From Cupriavidus pauculus (lineage in GTDB: Bacteria; Pseudomonadota; Gammaproteobacteria; Burkholderiales; Burkholderiaceae): a DNA stretch of 64,000 nt. The stretch's first letter is position 1; the number at the start of each line of letters is the position of its first letter. The DNA lies in the NCBI RefSeq assembly GCF_002858765.1, contig NZ_PJRP01000006.1, positions 193,451 to 257,450 on the forward strand. Reading direction: 5' to 3'. Under the pieces are notes generated by a model that was given only the letters and a program-made list of their open reading frames with translations, had not been told where the DNA came from and did no database searches. A program made the translations under genes and the position numbers. Shown here piece by piece: positions 37,224 to 46,147 of this stretch.

Positions 37224-37251
37224 CGGACTTTTCCCACTTGGCAAAAGTCCG
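37224..37251 (+). promoter_or_regulatory. Near-symmetric palindrome in the hupB leader
   Basis: CGGACTTTT and AAAAGTCCG are perfect 9-base arms around a centre that is itself nearly symmetric (CCACTTGG). It lies 30 bases upstream of the hupB start codon and just downstream of a possible -10 element. It could be an operator, perhaps for HU itself, or a 5' RNA hairpin. Confidence 0.45.
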
Positions 37252-37281
37252 GTGACGACGACCAAACAAGGGAAATCAGCC

Positions 37282-37563
37282 ATGAATAAAGGTGAACTGG
37301 TATCGGCCATCGCCGCGGAAGCAGAACTCAGCAACGCCGCCGCCGAGCGCGCGCTGAACGCTGCGCTGGACAGTATCAAGAAGGCAGTTGCAAAGGGTGA
37401 CTCGGTCACGCTGGTGGGGTTTGGCAGCTTCAGCTCGGGCAAGCGTGCTGCCCGTACCGGTCGCAACCCGCGTACCGGCGAAACGATCAAGATCCCGGCC
37501 GCGAAGACGGTGAAGTTCTCCGCCGGCCAGGGTTTCAAGGACGCCGTGAACAAGAAGAAGTAA
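37282..37563 (+). CDS. hupB: HU-family nucleoid protein
   Basis: The 93-residue histone-like protein binds and bends DNA. It shows the HU pattern: [17 protein letters not shown], the dimer-core GFGSFS, the DNA-binding arm [14 protein letters not shown] and a lysine-rich C-terminus. ATG 37282 with AAGGGAAA upstream gives the standard length; a longer frame from 37252 does not. It has its own terminator. It is usually one of the most highly expressed genes in such genomes. Confidence 0.95.
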   Translation: MNKGELVSAIAAEAELSNAAAERALNAALDSIKKAVAKGDSVTLVGFGSFSSGKRAARTGRNPRTGETIKIPAAKTVKFSAGQGFKDAVNKKK

Positions 37564-37593
37564 GCGCATCGCGTCCAGCGGTACAGCAGTACA

Positions 37594-37620
37594 GAAAGCG
37601 GCCTGCGGGGCCGCTTTTCT
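37594..37620 (+). terminator. Terminator of hupB
   Basis: AAAGCGGCC and GGCCGCTTT pair across a short loop and run into TTCTATTT, 30 bases after the hupB stop. Confidence 0.85.
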
Positions 37621-37748
37621 ATTTGTCCTGCGGGGTATTCAGACTGTCTGGCGGCTCCGTTACGGAAATCACGCCAACCGATATGCCATGACACGGCGCA
37701 CCGGGTTACACTGCCCGCGCCTCAGGCTCGATTTCTGGATTTTCTGCG

Positions 37749-38237
37749 ATGAATGATTTGTCCCACCAGCTGTCCATGACCGTGCTGATGACGCCGGACA
37801 TGGCAAATTTCTCCGGCAACGTACACGGCGGCACCATCCTCAAGTATCTGGATATGGTGGCCTACGCCTGTGCAAGCCGCTATGCCGGGCGGTATGTCGT
37901 GACGCTGTCGGTTGACCAGGTGGTATTCCGCCAGCCGATCCACGTCGGCGAACTGGTGACGTTCCTGGCAGCGGTGAACTTCACGGGCCGCAGTTCGATG
38001 GAGATCGGCATCAAGGTGGTGACCGAGAACATCCGCAGCAAGGTGGTTCGCCACACCAACAGCTGCTATTTCACGATGGTGGCCGTGGATGACAACGGCA
38101 CGCCGGCCGAAGTGCCGCCGCTGCAGCCGCGTGACGAGGTGGAGCGCCAGCGCTTCGAGGCCGCCAAGCAACGCCGCGCGCTGCGCCAGGAAATGGAGCG
38201 CCGCCATGACGAGATCAAGGGGGCGACCACCGAATGA
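37749..38237 (+). CDS. Acyl-CoA thioesterase (YciA/hotdog family)
   Basis: The 162-residue hotdog-fold protein has [22 protein letters not shown] near residues 21-40 and the beta-core [15 protein letters not shown], both typical of the YciA/acyl-CoA hydrolase family, which cleaves acyl-CoA thioesters to free acid and CoA. The C-terminal 40 residues are charged and probably helical. The stop overlaps the start of the CreA-like gene (ATGA), so they form an operon. Confidence 0.9.
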   Translation: MNDLSHQLSMTVLMTPDMANFSGNVHGGTILKYLDMVAYACASRYAGRYVVTLSVDQVVFRQPIHVGELVTFLAAVNFTGRSSMEIGIKVVTENIRSKVVRHTNSCYFTMVAVDDNGTPAEVPPLQPRDEVERQRFEAAKQRRALRQEMERRHDEIKGATTE

Positions 38238-38722
38238 CACCCAGGCTGTTGCGCGTTGTCGTGGCCGGCGGGCTGGCAGGTGGCCTGGCCATGGTGCTGG
38301 CGGCCGCCCATGCCGAGGAAATCGGCAGCGTTTCCACCAATTTCCGGGTGACAGGATCGGACAAGGTCGTGATCGAGGCCTACGACGATCCGCAGGTGGA
38401 TGGCGTGACGTGCTACGTGTCGCGCGCCCGCACCGGCGGCATCAAGGGCACGTTCGGCATGGCCGAGGACCCGCCCGAGGCGTCGATTGCCTGCCGCCAG
38501 GTGGGGACGATCGCATTCAAGGGGCCGCTCAAGGCGCAGGAGGACGTGTTCTCCGAGCGCATGTCGATCCTGTTCAAGACGCTGCACGTAGTGCGCGCGG
38601 TGGATCGCAAGCGCAATACGCTGGTCTACCTGACCTACTCGGACCGCATCGTCAGCGGCAGCCCGCAGAACGCGGTGACGGCCGTCCCGGTGCCTGCCGG
38701 GACGCCGATTCCGGTGAAGTGA
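38234..38722 (+). CDS. creA: CreA-family exported protein
   Basis: The 162-residue protein has a signal peptide (cleavage after AAAHA near residue 27) and the CreA/YjgA-type mature domain: [42 protein letters not shown], followed by the SIACRQVG and [12 protein letters not shown] segments. The two Cys residues could form a disulfide. The molecular role of CreA is unknown. It is coupled to the thioesterase upstream. Confidence 0.9.
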   Translation: MTPRLLRVVVAGGLAGGLAMVLAAAHAEEIGSVSTNFRVTGSDKVVIEAYDDPQVDGVTCYVSRARTGGIKGTFGMAEDPPEASIACRQVGTIAFKGPLKAQEDVFSERMSILFKTLHVVRAVDRKRNTLVYLTYSDRIVSGSPQNAVTAVPVPAGTPIPVK

Positions 38723-38761
38723 CGGCCGCACGGCGTCGCAGGCCTTGCGACGCCGGCGTGC

Positions 38762-40531
38762 CTATTCGTCGAACAGCTTGCGCAGGTTCGACTTCAGAAT
38801 CTTGCCGTTCGGGTTGCGGGGCAGCATGTCGTCGCGGACGATGATCCGCACCGGCACCTTGAACGCGGCCAGCTGCTGGCGCACGAAATCCTGCAGATCG
38901 GCCTCGGTGGCCCGGGCGCCCGGCTTCAGGCTGACCACGGCGCCCGGTTCCTCGCCCAGCGTGCGATGCGCGATGCCGACCACGGCCGCGTCCATGACAG
39001 CCGGATGCGCATACAGCGCGCTTTCCACCTCGATGCAGTAGATGTTCTCGCCGCCGCGAATCAGCATGTCCTTCATGCGATCGACGATGTAGAGGAAGCC
39101 CTCGTCGTCCAGCCGCGCCACGTCGCCCGTGTGCAGCCATCCGTCGACAAAGGTCTTCGCCGTGGCCTCCGGCTTGTTCCAGTAGCCGTGGACGACGTTG
39201 GCGCCGCGCACCATCAGCTCGCCGATCTCGCCGACCGGCAGGGCGTTGCCGAAGCCATCGTCGATCTTCATCTCGCCAATGGGCAGCGCGGGGCCGCTCG
39301 CGTCTGGCCGGTGGATGTATTCATCGGCGCTGTGGCTGGTGAAGGTGGCGGACGTTTCCGTCATGCCCCAGCCGATGCCGGGCGCGGCGTTCGGAAAGGC
39401 CTGCTTGATCCGGCGGACCAGCTCGGGCGACGCCGGGGCGCCGCCGTAGTGGACGTTTTCCAGCGACGACAGGTCGAAATCGTCGCGCCTGGGGTGTTCG
39501 ATGATCTGCCAGGCGATGGTGGGCACACCGCCGGCCGACGTGCAGCGCTCGCGTTCGATCAGTTCCATCGCGCGCAGCGTGTCCCAGCGATACATCAGCA
39601 CGATCTTGCCGCCGCTGGCCAGCGCGCCGTTCAGCACCGACATGCAGCCCGTGACGTGGAAGAACGGCACGGCCAGCAGCGCAGCCTTCTGGGGCGCATC
39701 GGGATTTGGTTCCGGCACCGGCTCGCCACGCCGCAGCAGGTTGCGCAGCGGGCTGAACTGGGCGCAGACGGCCACCGAGCACGCATTGCGATGGGTGCCG
39801 ACGGCGCCCTTGGGTTTGCCCGTGGTGCCCGACGTATAGAAGATCGTGGCGTCGTCTTCGGGGTCGAGCGGCACCAGCGGTAGCGATTGCGACGGCAGCG
39901 ACGGCCATGCGTCGGACTCTCCGATCACCGAGGCCAGCGGCACGATGCGCGGGTCGTCGAACGTGGCGTCAGCCGGCGCGCGGGACACGTAGATGCGTTC
40001 CAGCGCGGGGCAGTTGGGCAGGTGCTCCAGGATGCGGTCGAGCCGCTCGTGGTCGACGATGGCGATGCGGCTGCCCGAATCCGACAGCCCGTATTCGAGT
40101 TCCGGGCCCGTCCACCACGCGTTGAGCGGCGTGACGATGGCGCCGGTCAGCAACCCGGCATAGAGCGCCACGGGCCATTCGGGCAGGTTGCGCATGGCCA
40201 CGGCCACGCGGTCGCCCTTGCGCACGCCGTCGCGCACCAGCTTGTGGGCAAGCGCGGTGGCGGCCAGTGCAAATGCGCGATAGCTGACGCGCTCGTCCTC
40301 GTAGACCACGAAAGTCTTCTCGCCCCAGGCGGCGGCGACCAGGAACAGGTCGCGCAGCGTGGGTGGCGCGTTCTTCCAGACCGTGGTGGGAATGCCCCGG
40401 ATCACACGCGTCTCGGTTTCAAACGGCGCGCCGGATGCGGTCAGCCGGGCGTGCGCCTCGGCAATCGACATGACCGGCCACTGCGGGCCGGCCGGCGAGG
40501 GTTGCTGCGGATGTTGCGGATGTTGCGACAT
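38762..40531 (-). CDS. AMP-dependent acyl-CoA synthetase
   Basis: The 589-residue ANL-superfamily ligase activates a carboxylic acid as acyl-adenylate and forms the CoA thioester. Motifs in order are FYTSGTTGKPKGA near residue 230, GWGMTETSATFTSHS near 395, WLHTGDVARLDDEGF near 470 and the catalytic Lys in NPNGKILKSNLR near 575. ATG 40531 with GGGAGG 6 bases upstream is preferred over ATG 40549. It follows the SDR gene by 24 bases on the same strand. The substrate acid is unknown. Confidence 0.9.
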   Translation of the reverse strand: MSQHPQHPQQPSPAGPQWPVMSIAEAHARLTASGAPFETETRVIRGIPTTVWKNAPPTLRDLFLVAAAWGEKTFVVYEDERVSYRAFALAATALAHKLVRDGVRKGDRVAVAMRNLPEWPVALYAGLLTGAIVTPLNAWWTGPELEYGLSDSGSRIAIVDHERLDRILEHLPNCPALERIYVSRAPADATFDDPRIVPLASVIGESDAWPSLPSQSLPLVPLDPEDDATIFYTSGTTGKPKGAVGTHRNACSVAVCAQFSPLRNLLRRGEPVPEPNPDAPQKAALLAVPFFHVTGCMSVLNGALASGGKIVLMYRWDTLRAMELIERERCTSAGGVPTIAWQIIEHPRRDDFDLSSLENVHYGGAPASPELVRRIKQAFPNAAPGIGWGMTETSATFTSHSADEYIHRPDASGPALPIGEMKIDDGFGNALPVGEIGELMVRGANVVHGYWNKPEATAKTFVDGWLHTGDVARLDDEGFLYIVDRMKDMLIRGGENIYCIEVESALYAHPAVMDAAVVGIAHRTLGEEPGAVVSLKPGARATEADLQDFVRQQLAAFKVPVRIIVRDDMLPRNPNGKILKSNLRKLFDE

Positions 40532-40555
40532 GCGTTGCCTCCCGCGCAAGACAGA

Positions 40556-41320
40556 TCAGATCGTGACGCCCCCATCTACCACCATGGCCTGGCCCGTCAT
40601 GAACGTGCTGGCCGCCGACGCCAGGAAGCATGCCGCGCCGGCGATTTCCACCGGTTCGCCGATGCGGCGCAGCGGCGCGTTTTCGGTGGACTGCTTGTAG
40701 CGCACGGGATCCTCCCACAGCGCCTTGGCGAAGTCGGTCTTGATCAGGCCCGGCGCGATGCAGTTGACGCGTACGTTATGCGGCCCGAACTCCACGGCCA
40801 GGTTGCGTGCCAGCTGGAAGTCGGCCGCCTTCGACACGTTGTAGACGCCGATGGTAGGCGATCCGCGCAGACCGCCGATGGACGACACGATGATGATCGA
40901 GCCTTCCTTTCGTTCGATCATCTGCGGCGCCACCATCTGGATCAGCCAGTGGTTCGAGATCACGTTGTTGTCCAGCACCTTGCGGAACTGGTCGTCCGAC
41001 ACGCCGCTCATCGGCCCGTAGTAGGGGTTCGACGCGGCGTTGCACACCAGGATGTCGACCTTGCCGAAGGCGCGGTTGGTCTCGTCGACCAGGTGTTGCA
41101 GGGCTTCCTTGGACGAGATGTTGGCGGCCACGGCCAGCGCGGTGCCGGCGCCGTGTTGCGCATTGATGGCATCGGCCACTTCCTGGCAGGCCTCGGTCTT
41201 GCGCGACGAGATGACGACCTTGGCGCCCTGGATGGCCATTTGCTCGGCAATGGCCCGGCCGATACCGCGCGAGGACCCGGTGATGATGGCAACCTTGCCC
41301 GACAGATCGAACAATGACAT
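40556..41320 (-). CDS. Short-chain dehydrogenase/reductase
   Basis: The 254-residue classical SDR has the TGSSRGIG cofactor motif near residue 15, NAAS near 95, the catalytic Ser in IVSSIGG near 145 and YNVSK (YxxxK) near 158. The C-terminal FMTGQAMVVDGG is standard. It is probably an oxidoreductase acting on a hydroxyacyl-CoA or alcohol, in the same operon as the CoA ligase downstream. The sequence resembles SDRs of acyl-CoA or terpenoid degradation, but the substrate is not determined. Confidence 0.9.
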   Translation of the reverse strand: MSLFDLSGKVAIITGSSRGIGRAIAEQMAIQGAKVVISSRKTEACQEVADAINAQHGAGTALAVAANISSKEALQHLVDETNRAFGKVDILVCNAASNPYYGPMSGVSDDQFRKVLDNNVISNHWLIQMVAPQMIERKEGSIIIVSSIGGLRGSPTIGVYNVSKAADFQLARNLAVEFGPHNVRVNCIAPGLIKTDFAKALWEDPVRYKQSTENAPLRRIGEPVEIAGAACFLASAASTFMTGQAMVVDGGVTI

Positions 41321-41534
41321 GGTGTCTCCTGATATGGATGAGCAGCGGTCGTGGCCGCCGCCTGAATCGTGAATTGGCCGGGACATTATGGGCAGGCGTC
41401 CTCCCCCAGTCCACAGCCCGACCAGGGCGGCAGGGCCGTTATCAGCAAACTTTCTGCGGGCAATTCACGCGATGCATGAACCGTGCCGCAGCGCGGAATG
41501 TCTGGCGTGCCGGGCTGGTCATGCTGCGCACGCG

Positions 41535-42431
41535 CTAGGGTGCCGCCAGCACGGCCGGCAGCCGTGCCGCCAGCGCCGCGCGCAGGTCGTCGTCGATACG
41601 GATGCCAAAGCGGTCGGACAGGGCGTCGATGATGTCGCCGGCCGATGCCAGTTCGGTCTTGCGCACGGTGCCATCCGGCATGCGCTCGGTCAGGCTGCCG
41701 TTGCCAAGCGATAGCCGCGCGCCGCTGGCGTCAGTGCGGGCGGCGATCAGCATCTGCGTGAAGTGGCTGTCGGGGTGCGTCGACACATACCAGTTGCGCG
41801 CCACGTAGTCGATCTGCGGCTGCGGCGTCAGATCGAAGCGGTACAGCACGCGCCAGGCCTCTGCATCGTCAGCATTCCCGTCGGGATTGCGCACGGCCAG
41901 GTCGTAGGAATGAAAGCCCGTGCCGGCCGCGTCGGCGGGCGTGGGCAGCAGGCGGTACGGCGATGCGGCATCGGCCGGCAGCGAGAGTGGCAGCGCGCAG
42001 TCTGGCGTGGGGCCGCCAAAGCCGACGTCCGCCACATGGCTTTCGTGCGCCACTTCCACGCGCAGCAGCATGTGCGACAGCCTCGTGGGACGCTCGTCGG
42101 GCACGTTCCAGCGCACGCGGGCGGCCAGCGGCGTTACCGCGAATCCCAGCGCCTTGAGGCCCGCGCAGAACAGTGTGTTCAACTCGAAACAGTAGCCGCC
42201 GCGCCCTTGGGCGACGAGCTTGTCGCATACCGCAGGCAGGTCGATCGGCACGCGCCAGCCTACCAGTGGTGTCAGGTTCTCGAACGGGATATGCCGCAGG
42301 TGGGCGGCGATCAGGACGTTCAGCGTGTCGAGTGTGGGCGGCGGGACGGCGCTGCTGCCGATGCCGATCCGTTCCAGCCAGGCATCGCGCTGGTCGATGG
42401 TGAGCGCGGGAATCTCGTCTACGGGGCGCAT
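41535..42431 (-). CDS. nat: Arylamine N-acetyltransferase
   Basis: The 298-residue NAT has the thiol-protease-like triad Cys81 (GRGGYCFELN), His120 (RLSHMLL) and Asp135 (HVADVGFGG), with the 39- and 15-residue spacings of the family. IPFENLTPLVG near residue 48 is also diagnostic. It transfers acetyl or other acyl groups from CoA to arylamines and hydrazines. The ATG at 42431 lacks a strong ribosome-binding site; an ATG at 42524 is possible but would add an uncommon extension. It is divergent from the Mpo1-like gene. Confidence 0.92.
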   Translation of the reverse strand: MRPVDEIPALTIDQRDAWLERIGIGSSAVPPPTLDTLNVLIAAHLRHIPFENLTPLVGWRVPIDLPAVCDKLVAQGRGGYCFELNTLFCAGLKALGFAVTPLAARVRWNVPDERPTRLSHMLLRVEVAHESHVADVGFGGPTPDCALPLSLPADAASPYRLLPTPADAAGTGFHSYDLAVRNPDGNADDAEAWRVLYRFDLTPQPQIDYVARNWYVSTHPDSHFTQMLIAARTDASGARLSLGNGSLTERMPDGTVRKTELASAGDIIDALSDRFGIRIDDDLRAALAARLPAVLAAP

Positions 42432-42654
42432 ATCGTGGGGGAACTGGAGAATTAGTAGGGCGGCTCGAACGGCGGGTAGACCCTCTTCCGAAGCACGCGG
42501 CGCGTCACTAATATAAATCCACATCAAGACCCGACCCGCGGCATGGTCTGACGGGTGCGTGCGCCGACGGTGCCGGCACGCCAACAGGGTGGGGCCCAGA
42601 GCGGCCAGAATTGCCAGAGCGCCTGAAAACAAGCCAGAAAAGAGGAGACGCCCC

Positions 42655-43152
42655 GTGAAAACCCTGATCGATCATCTGTCCAGCTATGCAGCCTACCACC
42701 GAGACAGCCGCAACGTCGCCACGCATTTCGTCGGCATTCCGATGATCGTGCTGGCGGTGACCGCGCTGCTGGGACGACCTGCCATGCCGCTTGGAGACGG
42801 CGCGCTGCTCCTGACGCCGGCCATCGTCGTCTACGTGCTGGCGTGCCTGTTCTACCTGCGCCTGTCGTTCGGTTTCGGCGTGGCCATGGCCGCGATCCTG
42901 GCGGCTTTCGTGTGGGCAGGTGCATGGATTGCCGCGCTATCCACCACGGCGTGGCTGGCGTCGGGCATCGGGCTGTTCGTGGCGGGATGGGTCATCCAGT
43001 TCGTCGGTCACTACTTCGAGGGACGCAAGCCGGCCTTCGTCGACGACCTCGTCGGCCTGTTGGTGGGGCCGCTGTTCCTGGTGGCGGAGACCGCTTTCGC
43101 GCTGGGTTTGGCGCGCGAAACGCGCGATGCGATGGCTGCGCACGCGCACTGA
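42655..43152 (+). CDS. Mpo1-like (DUF962) membrane protein
   Basis: The 165-residue protein has about four hydrophobic helices and the DUF962/Mpo1 His motifs YAAYHRDSRNVATHFVGIP near the N-terminus and QFVGHYFEGRKPA near residue 120, likely iron ligands. The yeast member is a 2-hydroxy fatty acid dioxygenase; the bacterial role is not established. GTG 42655 is chosen as the start because AGAGGAG lies 6 bases upstream; the longer frame has no such site. Confidence 0.85.
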   Translation: MKTLIDHLSSYAAYHRDSRNVATHFVGIPMIVLAVTALLGRPAMPLGDGALLLTPAIVVYVLACLFYLRLSFGFGVAMAAILAAFVWAGAWIAALSTTAWLASGIGLFVAGWVIQFVGHYFEGRKPAFVDDLVGLLVGPLFLVAETAFALGLARETRDAMAAHAH

Positions 43153-43254
43153 TTCGCGGAACCTTTTGCACGTTCGCGGCGTCTGTCACGTGCGAAAGTG
43201 GGGGGACGTAGCGCTCCGCAGCGTGTTTGCTGACGCAAACCAGCGACAAAACCC

Positions 43255-43297
43255 GGGGTTTTCACTTGGTTTGACCTGTCGCATGTGAGAAAACCCC
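43255..43297 (+). other. Inverted repeat upstream of HU-like gene
   Basis: GGGGTTTTC (43255-43263) and GAAAACCCC (43289-43297) are perfect 9-base arms with a 25-base spacer. It lies between the Mpo1-like stop and the H1-tailed HU gene. It may be a terminator of the former or a leader structure or operator of the latter; no U-tract decides between these. Confidence 0.35.
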
Positions 43298-43426
43298 TTT
43301 ACTTCTGGCTGTTTCCGCTATGATTCAGTGCGTGCCGGCCAGCACGATTTGCATGCGATGCCAAGCGCTACGCTGCGATGGATAGCAAAGGGCCGGGACA
43401 TCAATCTTCAACTCTCGTATATCGAT

Positions 43427-43888
43427 ATGGCGACCAAAGCGAAACCGACCGCGAAGACTGCAACCAAGCCTGCTGCCAAGAAGGCTGCAGCAACCAAGGC
43501 ACCCGTGAAGGCTGCCGCAAAGAAGGCCGCCGCTCCGGCCAAGAAGGCTGCTCCCGCTGCTGCGCCGGCCGTGAAGCCGCTGAAGGACACCTTCAACAAG
43601 TCGAGCCTGGTCGCTCACCTGGTAGCGCAAACCCAGCTCGAAGCCAAGGCCGTGAAGTCGGTGCTGGCCCACCTCGAAAACACCATCGTTAGCGCGCTGA
43701 ACAAGAAGGGCGCTGGCGAATTCACGCTGCCGGGCCTGCTGAAGGTGACCGCCCAGCAAGTGCCGGCCAAGAAGAAGCGTTTCGGCAAGGACCCGTTCAC
43801 GGGTGAAGAGCGTTGGTTCCCGGCCAAGCCGGCCAGCGTCAAGGTCAAGGTCCGTCCGCTGAAGAAGCTGAAGGACGCTGCGGCCTGA
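43427..43888 (+). CDS. HU-family protein with Lys/Ala/Pro-rich H1-like N-terminal tail
   Basis: The 153-residue protein starts with about 55 residues of Ala, Lys and Pro repeats (KPAAKKAAATKAPVKAAAKK and similar PAKKAAP units), like the tails of histone H1 and bacterial H1-like proteins. A HU-like domain of about 95 residues follows (DTFNKSSLVAHLVAQTQLEAKAVKSVL, GEFTLPGLLKVT, KKKRFGKDPFTGEERWFPAKPASVKV). The DNA-binding arm departs from the RNPxTG of ordinary HU. ATG 43427 is chosen over an upstream frame. It probably compacts DNA. Confidence 0.9.
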   Translation: MATKAKPTAKTATKPAAKKAAATKAPVKAAAKKAAAPAKKAAPAAAPAVKPLKDTFNKSSLVAHLVAQTQLEAKAVKSVLAHLENTIVSALNKKGAGEFTLPGLLKVTAQQVPAKKKRFGKDPFTGEERWFPAKPASVKVKVRPLKKLKDAAA

Positions 43889-43962
43889 TAGCCGAACGAC
43901 TTTGGTAGTCTGGTAGTCGCCAGCCCGATGCCTGCCCCGTGCAGGCGCCGGACGGCTTAAGA

Positions 43963-43993
43963 CCCCGTGCCTCGCAAGAGCACGGGGTTTTTT
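43963..43993 (+). terminator. Terminator of the H1-tailed HU gene
   Basis: CCCCGTGC and GCACGGGG form an 8-bp stem with a 9-base loop, followed by six T residues. Confidence 0.93.
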
Positions 43994-44024
43994 GGTTTCT
44001 GGGCGCCACGCTGGCGCCCGGGCG

Positions 44025-45017
44025 TCAATACGCCTTGAAGTTCGCCGCCACGCGCTGGCGCAGGAAATCGCCCGCTGTGATCGCCGGATACTGTTTCGAC
44101 GGCCCCTCGATCATGGCATTGCGGTTGGCCTGGCAGAAGAACGCCAGGCTGTAGCGCGGGCCCATGTACTCGCCCGGCAGCGGATTGCGTACGCGGTGGA
44201 AGTTCGACGGCAGTTGGTCATCGCTCCAGCGCATCAGCATGTCGCCGATGTTGCAGGTGATGACGTCCCCGTCCGGCGGAATCGGCGTCCATGCCTGCGC
44301 GGCCATCTCCTTGCCAGGGCATACCTGCAGTCCGCCCTGGCCCTGGCGCTGGAACAGCAGCGTCAGGCAGTCGAAATCGGTGTGCGCGCCAGCGCGCCAG
44401 AGATCGAGCTTGTCTTGCGCCGCCGGCGGGATCGCATAGTAGTGGAGCAAACGCAGCGTGCTCTGGTAGTCGGGGGCCGCGGGGTCGTGCGCACGCCTGA
44501 AGAAATCCGCGTCGAAACCGAGCTTGTCGGCAAAGCAGGACAGTACCTTCATGCCGACATCCCAGCATTGCCGCTCGAACGCAAGCATCGTGGCCTGGAA
44601 GCCGGGCAGTTCGGCCTCGGAAGGCCAGAGCGTTGCCATGTGCGGGCGCGTGATCTGGTACGACTCCTTCTGGTCTGGCGTGCCCGTCGACGGGCGCACC
44701 TGGGCGCGGGTTTCCCAGCCGGCGTTGTTGGCCTTCTGCAGCGGATACTGGCCCTTTACCGCGTCGGGCAGCGCGAAGAACTGTTCGGTCATGGCAAACG
44801 CTTCGCGCACGGCTGTCAGGTCGATACCGTGGTTTTCCAGCTGGAAGAAGCCAATTTCGACGCCAGCCTGCCAAAGCTGGTCGGCAATCTCGGATTTGCG
44901 TTGGTCAAAATCCGACAGGTCGATGCGGCGGATTTCGCGCGCATCGGTCTCGGTGCCGTGGGCGCCCATGCGCGACTCGCGCACCAGTTCGTGCAGGGGG
45001 AGGGTGGTTTCGGTCAT
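44025..45017 (-). CDS. Isopenicillin N synthase-family 2OG-Fe(II) oxygenase
   Basis: The 330-residue protein has the DIOX_N half (IDLSDF..., GFFQLENHGID) and a C-terminal double-stranded helix with the iron-binding triad: HTDFD (HxD) near residue 214, His in NFHRVRNP near 274, and the 2-oxoglutarate-binding RYS in GPRYSLAFF near 290. Bacterial members are soluble oxygenases acting on small molecules, mostly of unknown substrate. It is monocistronic. Confidence 0.9.
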   Translation of the reverse strand: MTETTLPLHELVRESRMGAHGTETDAREIRRIDLSDFDQRKSEIADQLWQAGVEIGFFQLENHGIDLTAVREAFAMTEQFFALPDAVKGQYPLQKANNAGWETRAQVRPSTGTPDQKESYQITRPHMATLWPSEAELPGFQATMLAFERQCWDVGMKVLSCFADKLGFDADFFRRAHDPAAPDYQSTLRLLHYYAIPPAAQDKLDLWRAGAHTDFDCLTLLFQRQGQGGLQVCPGKEMAAQAWTPIPPDGDVITCNIGDMLMRWSDDQLPSNFHRVRNPLPGEYMGPRYSLAFFCQANRNAMIEGPSKQYPAITAGDFLRQRVAANFKAY

Positions 45018-45343
45018 GTCGTTCCGGGTTCAGGAAAGGTTGAACGGGTCCGGCCGACCGGGAACGCGGGAAACCTGGGGAAACAGGAAGTCTCTGGCTC
45101 TCGAGTTCCGCGGCGGCGCGGACATCAAGAGCAATTTCCTGCCGCCTTCCTGCGCCGATGTGGTCGTCAGGAAACTGGCGGTTGAACGCTTCTACTCTTC
45201 GACACCCACCGTCGCAGGTTTTGGGCCAGCGAAAACTGGCCGAAATACGGGTAGTTTTCACCATGCAGGCGCACGGCGAGGCTGTTGTGGTGCGTGGATG
45301 GGCTGGCGATGGTGCATCGCCCGCCCGGGCGATGCCTCCGGCG
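45018..45343. other. Intergenic region upstream of the 2OG oxygenase
   Basis: About 326 bases separate the oxygenase start from the end of the ECHDC3-like gene, both on the minus strand. A perfect inverted repeat GAAAACT (45231-45237) / AGTTTTC (45253-45259) with a 15-base spacer lies in it. It could be an operator or a weak terminator of the upstream gene. No small gene is recognised. Confidence 0.45.
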
Positions 45344-46147
45344 CTATCGCTGCGTCCAGCGCGGATCGCGCTTCTGCAGGAACGCGTCGATGCCTTCGCC
45401 GGCATCCTCTTCCATCATGTTGCGCGCCATCACGTCGCCAGCGTACGTGTAGGCGTCGGCCAGCTGCATAGCCTGCTGCCTGTAGAACATGGCCTTGCCA
45501 TAGCGGATGGCCGTCGGGCTTTTCGACCGGATCTGTGCCACCTTGCGCCCGATGGCGGTATCGAGTTCATCGGCAGCCACGGCGTCGTTGATCAGCCCCC
45601 AATCGGCCGCAGTCTGGGCGTCGATGAATCGGCCGGTCACCAGCAGGTCGAAGGCCCGTTTCGTTGCCACGTTGCGCGACAGCGCCACCGAGGGGGTGGA
45701 GCAGAACAGCCCGACGTTGATGCCGGACACGGCGAATTGCGCCTGGGTGGACGCGATCGCCAGGTCGCAACTGGCTACCAGCTGGCAGCCGGCGGCAGTG
45801 GCGATGCCATGGACGCGCGCAATGACCGGCACCGGCAGCGCCTGGATGGCCTGCATCACGACGCTGCACTGGGCGAACAGGGTTTGGTAGTAGGAAAGCG
45901 CTGGCTTGCCGCGCATTTCGCGCAGATCGTGGCCAGCGCAGAAGGCCTTGCCTTCGGCGGCCAGGATCACGCAACGCACGCTGTCGTCGCTGGCGATGCC
46001 CTGGAGGGCGCCGTGCAGCGAAGCCAGCATGGCTTCGGAGAGCGCGTTGAACTGGAGCGGCCGGTTCAGCCGCAGCGTCACCACGCCATCGCTGCTGTCA
46101 TGCAACACCAGCGGCTCGGTTGCCTTGTCGTCTGACTGCGCTGCCAT
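45344..46147 (-). CDS. Enoyl-CoA hydratase/isomerase-family protein, ECHDC3-like
   Basis: The 267-residue crotonase-fold protein has the CoA-binding FCAGHDLREM near residue 70 and VHGIATAAGCQLVASCDLAIA near 113-133. In classical enoyl-CoA hydratases the two catalytic Glu residues occupy the CEL position and the PE-x-x-x-G position. Here those read CQL and NVGLFCSTPS, so hydratase activity is doubtful. This pattern is that of the ECHDC3 branch, whose reaction is unknown. It is separate from other acyl-CoA genes. Confidence 0.85.
   Translation of the reverse strand: MAAQSDDKATEPLVLHDSSDGVVTLRLNRPLQFNALSEAMLASLHGALQGIASDDSVRCVILAAEGKAFCAGHDLREMRGKPALSYYQTLFAQCSVVMQAIQALPVPVIARVHGIATAAGCQLVASCDLAIASTQAQFAVSGINVGLFCSTPSVALSRNVATKRAFDLLVTGRFIDAQTAADWGLINDAVAADELDTAIGRKVAQIRSKSPTAIRYGKAMFYRQQAMQLADAYTYAGDVMARNMMEEDAGEGIDAFLQKRDPRWTQR

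Larger units (their letters stand above)
36722..37281. other. 560-bp divergent regulatory region amtB / hupB
   Basis: No gene was recognised here. From left to right it holds a -24/-12 element for amtB, a 21-base palindrome at 36936-36956, a small GGGGT-A4-ACCCC hairpin at about 37113-37126, a possible sigma70 promoter for hupB (TTGCTC at 37186, TAGACT at 37210) and a palindrome at 37224-37251 in the hupB leader. Confidence 0.5.
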
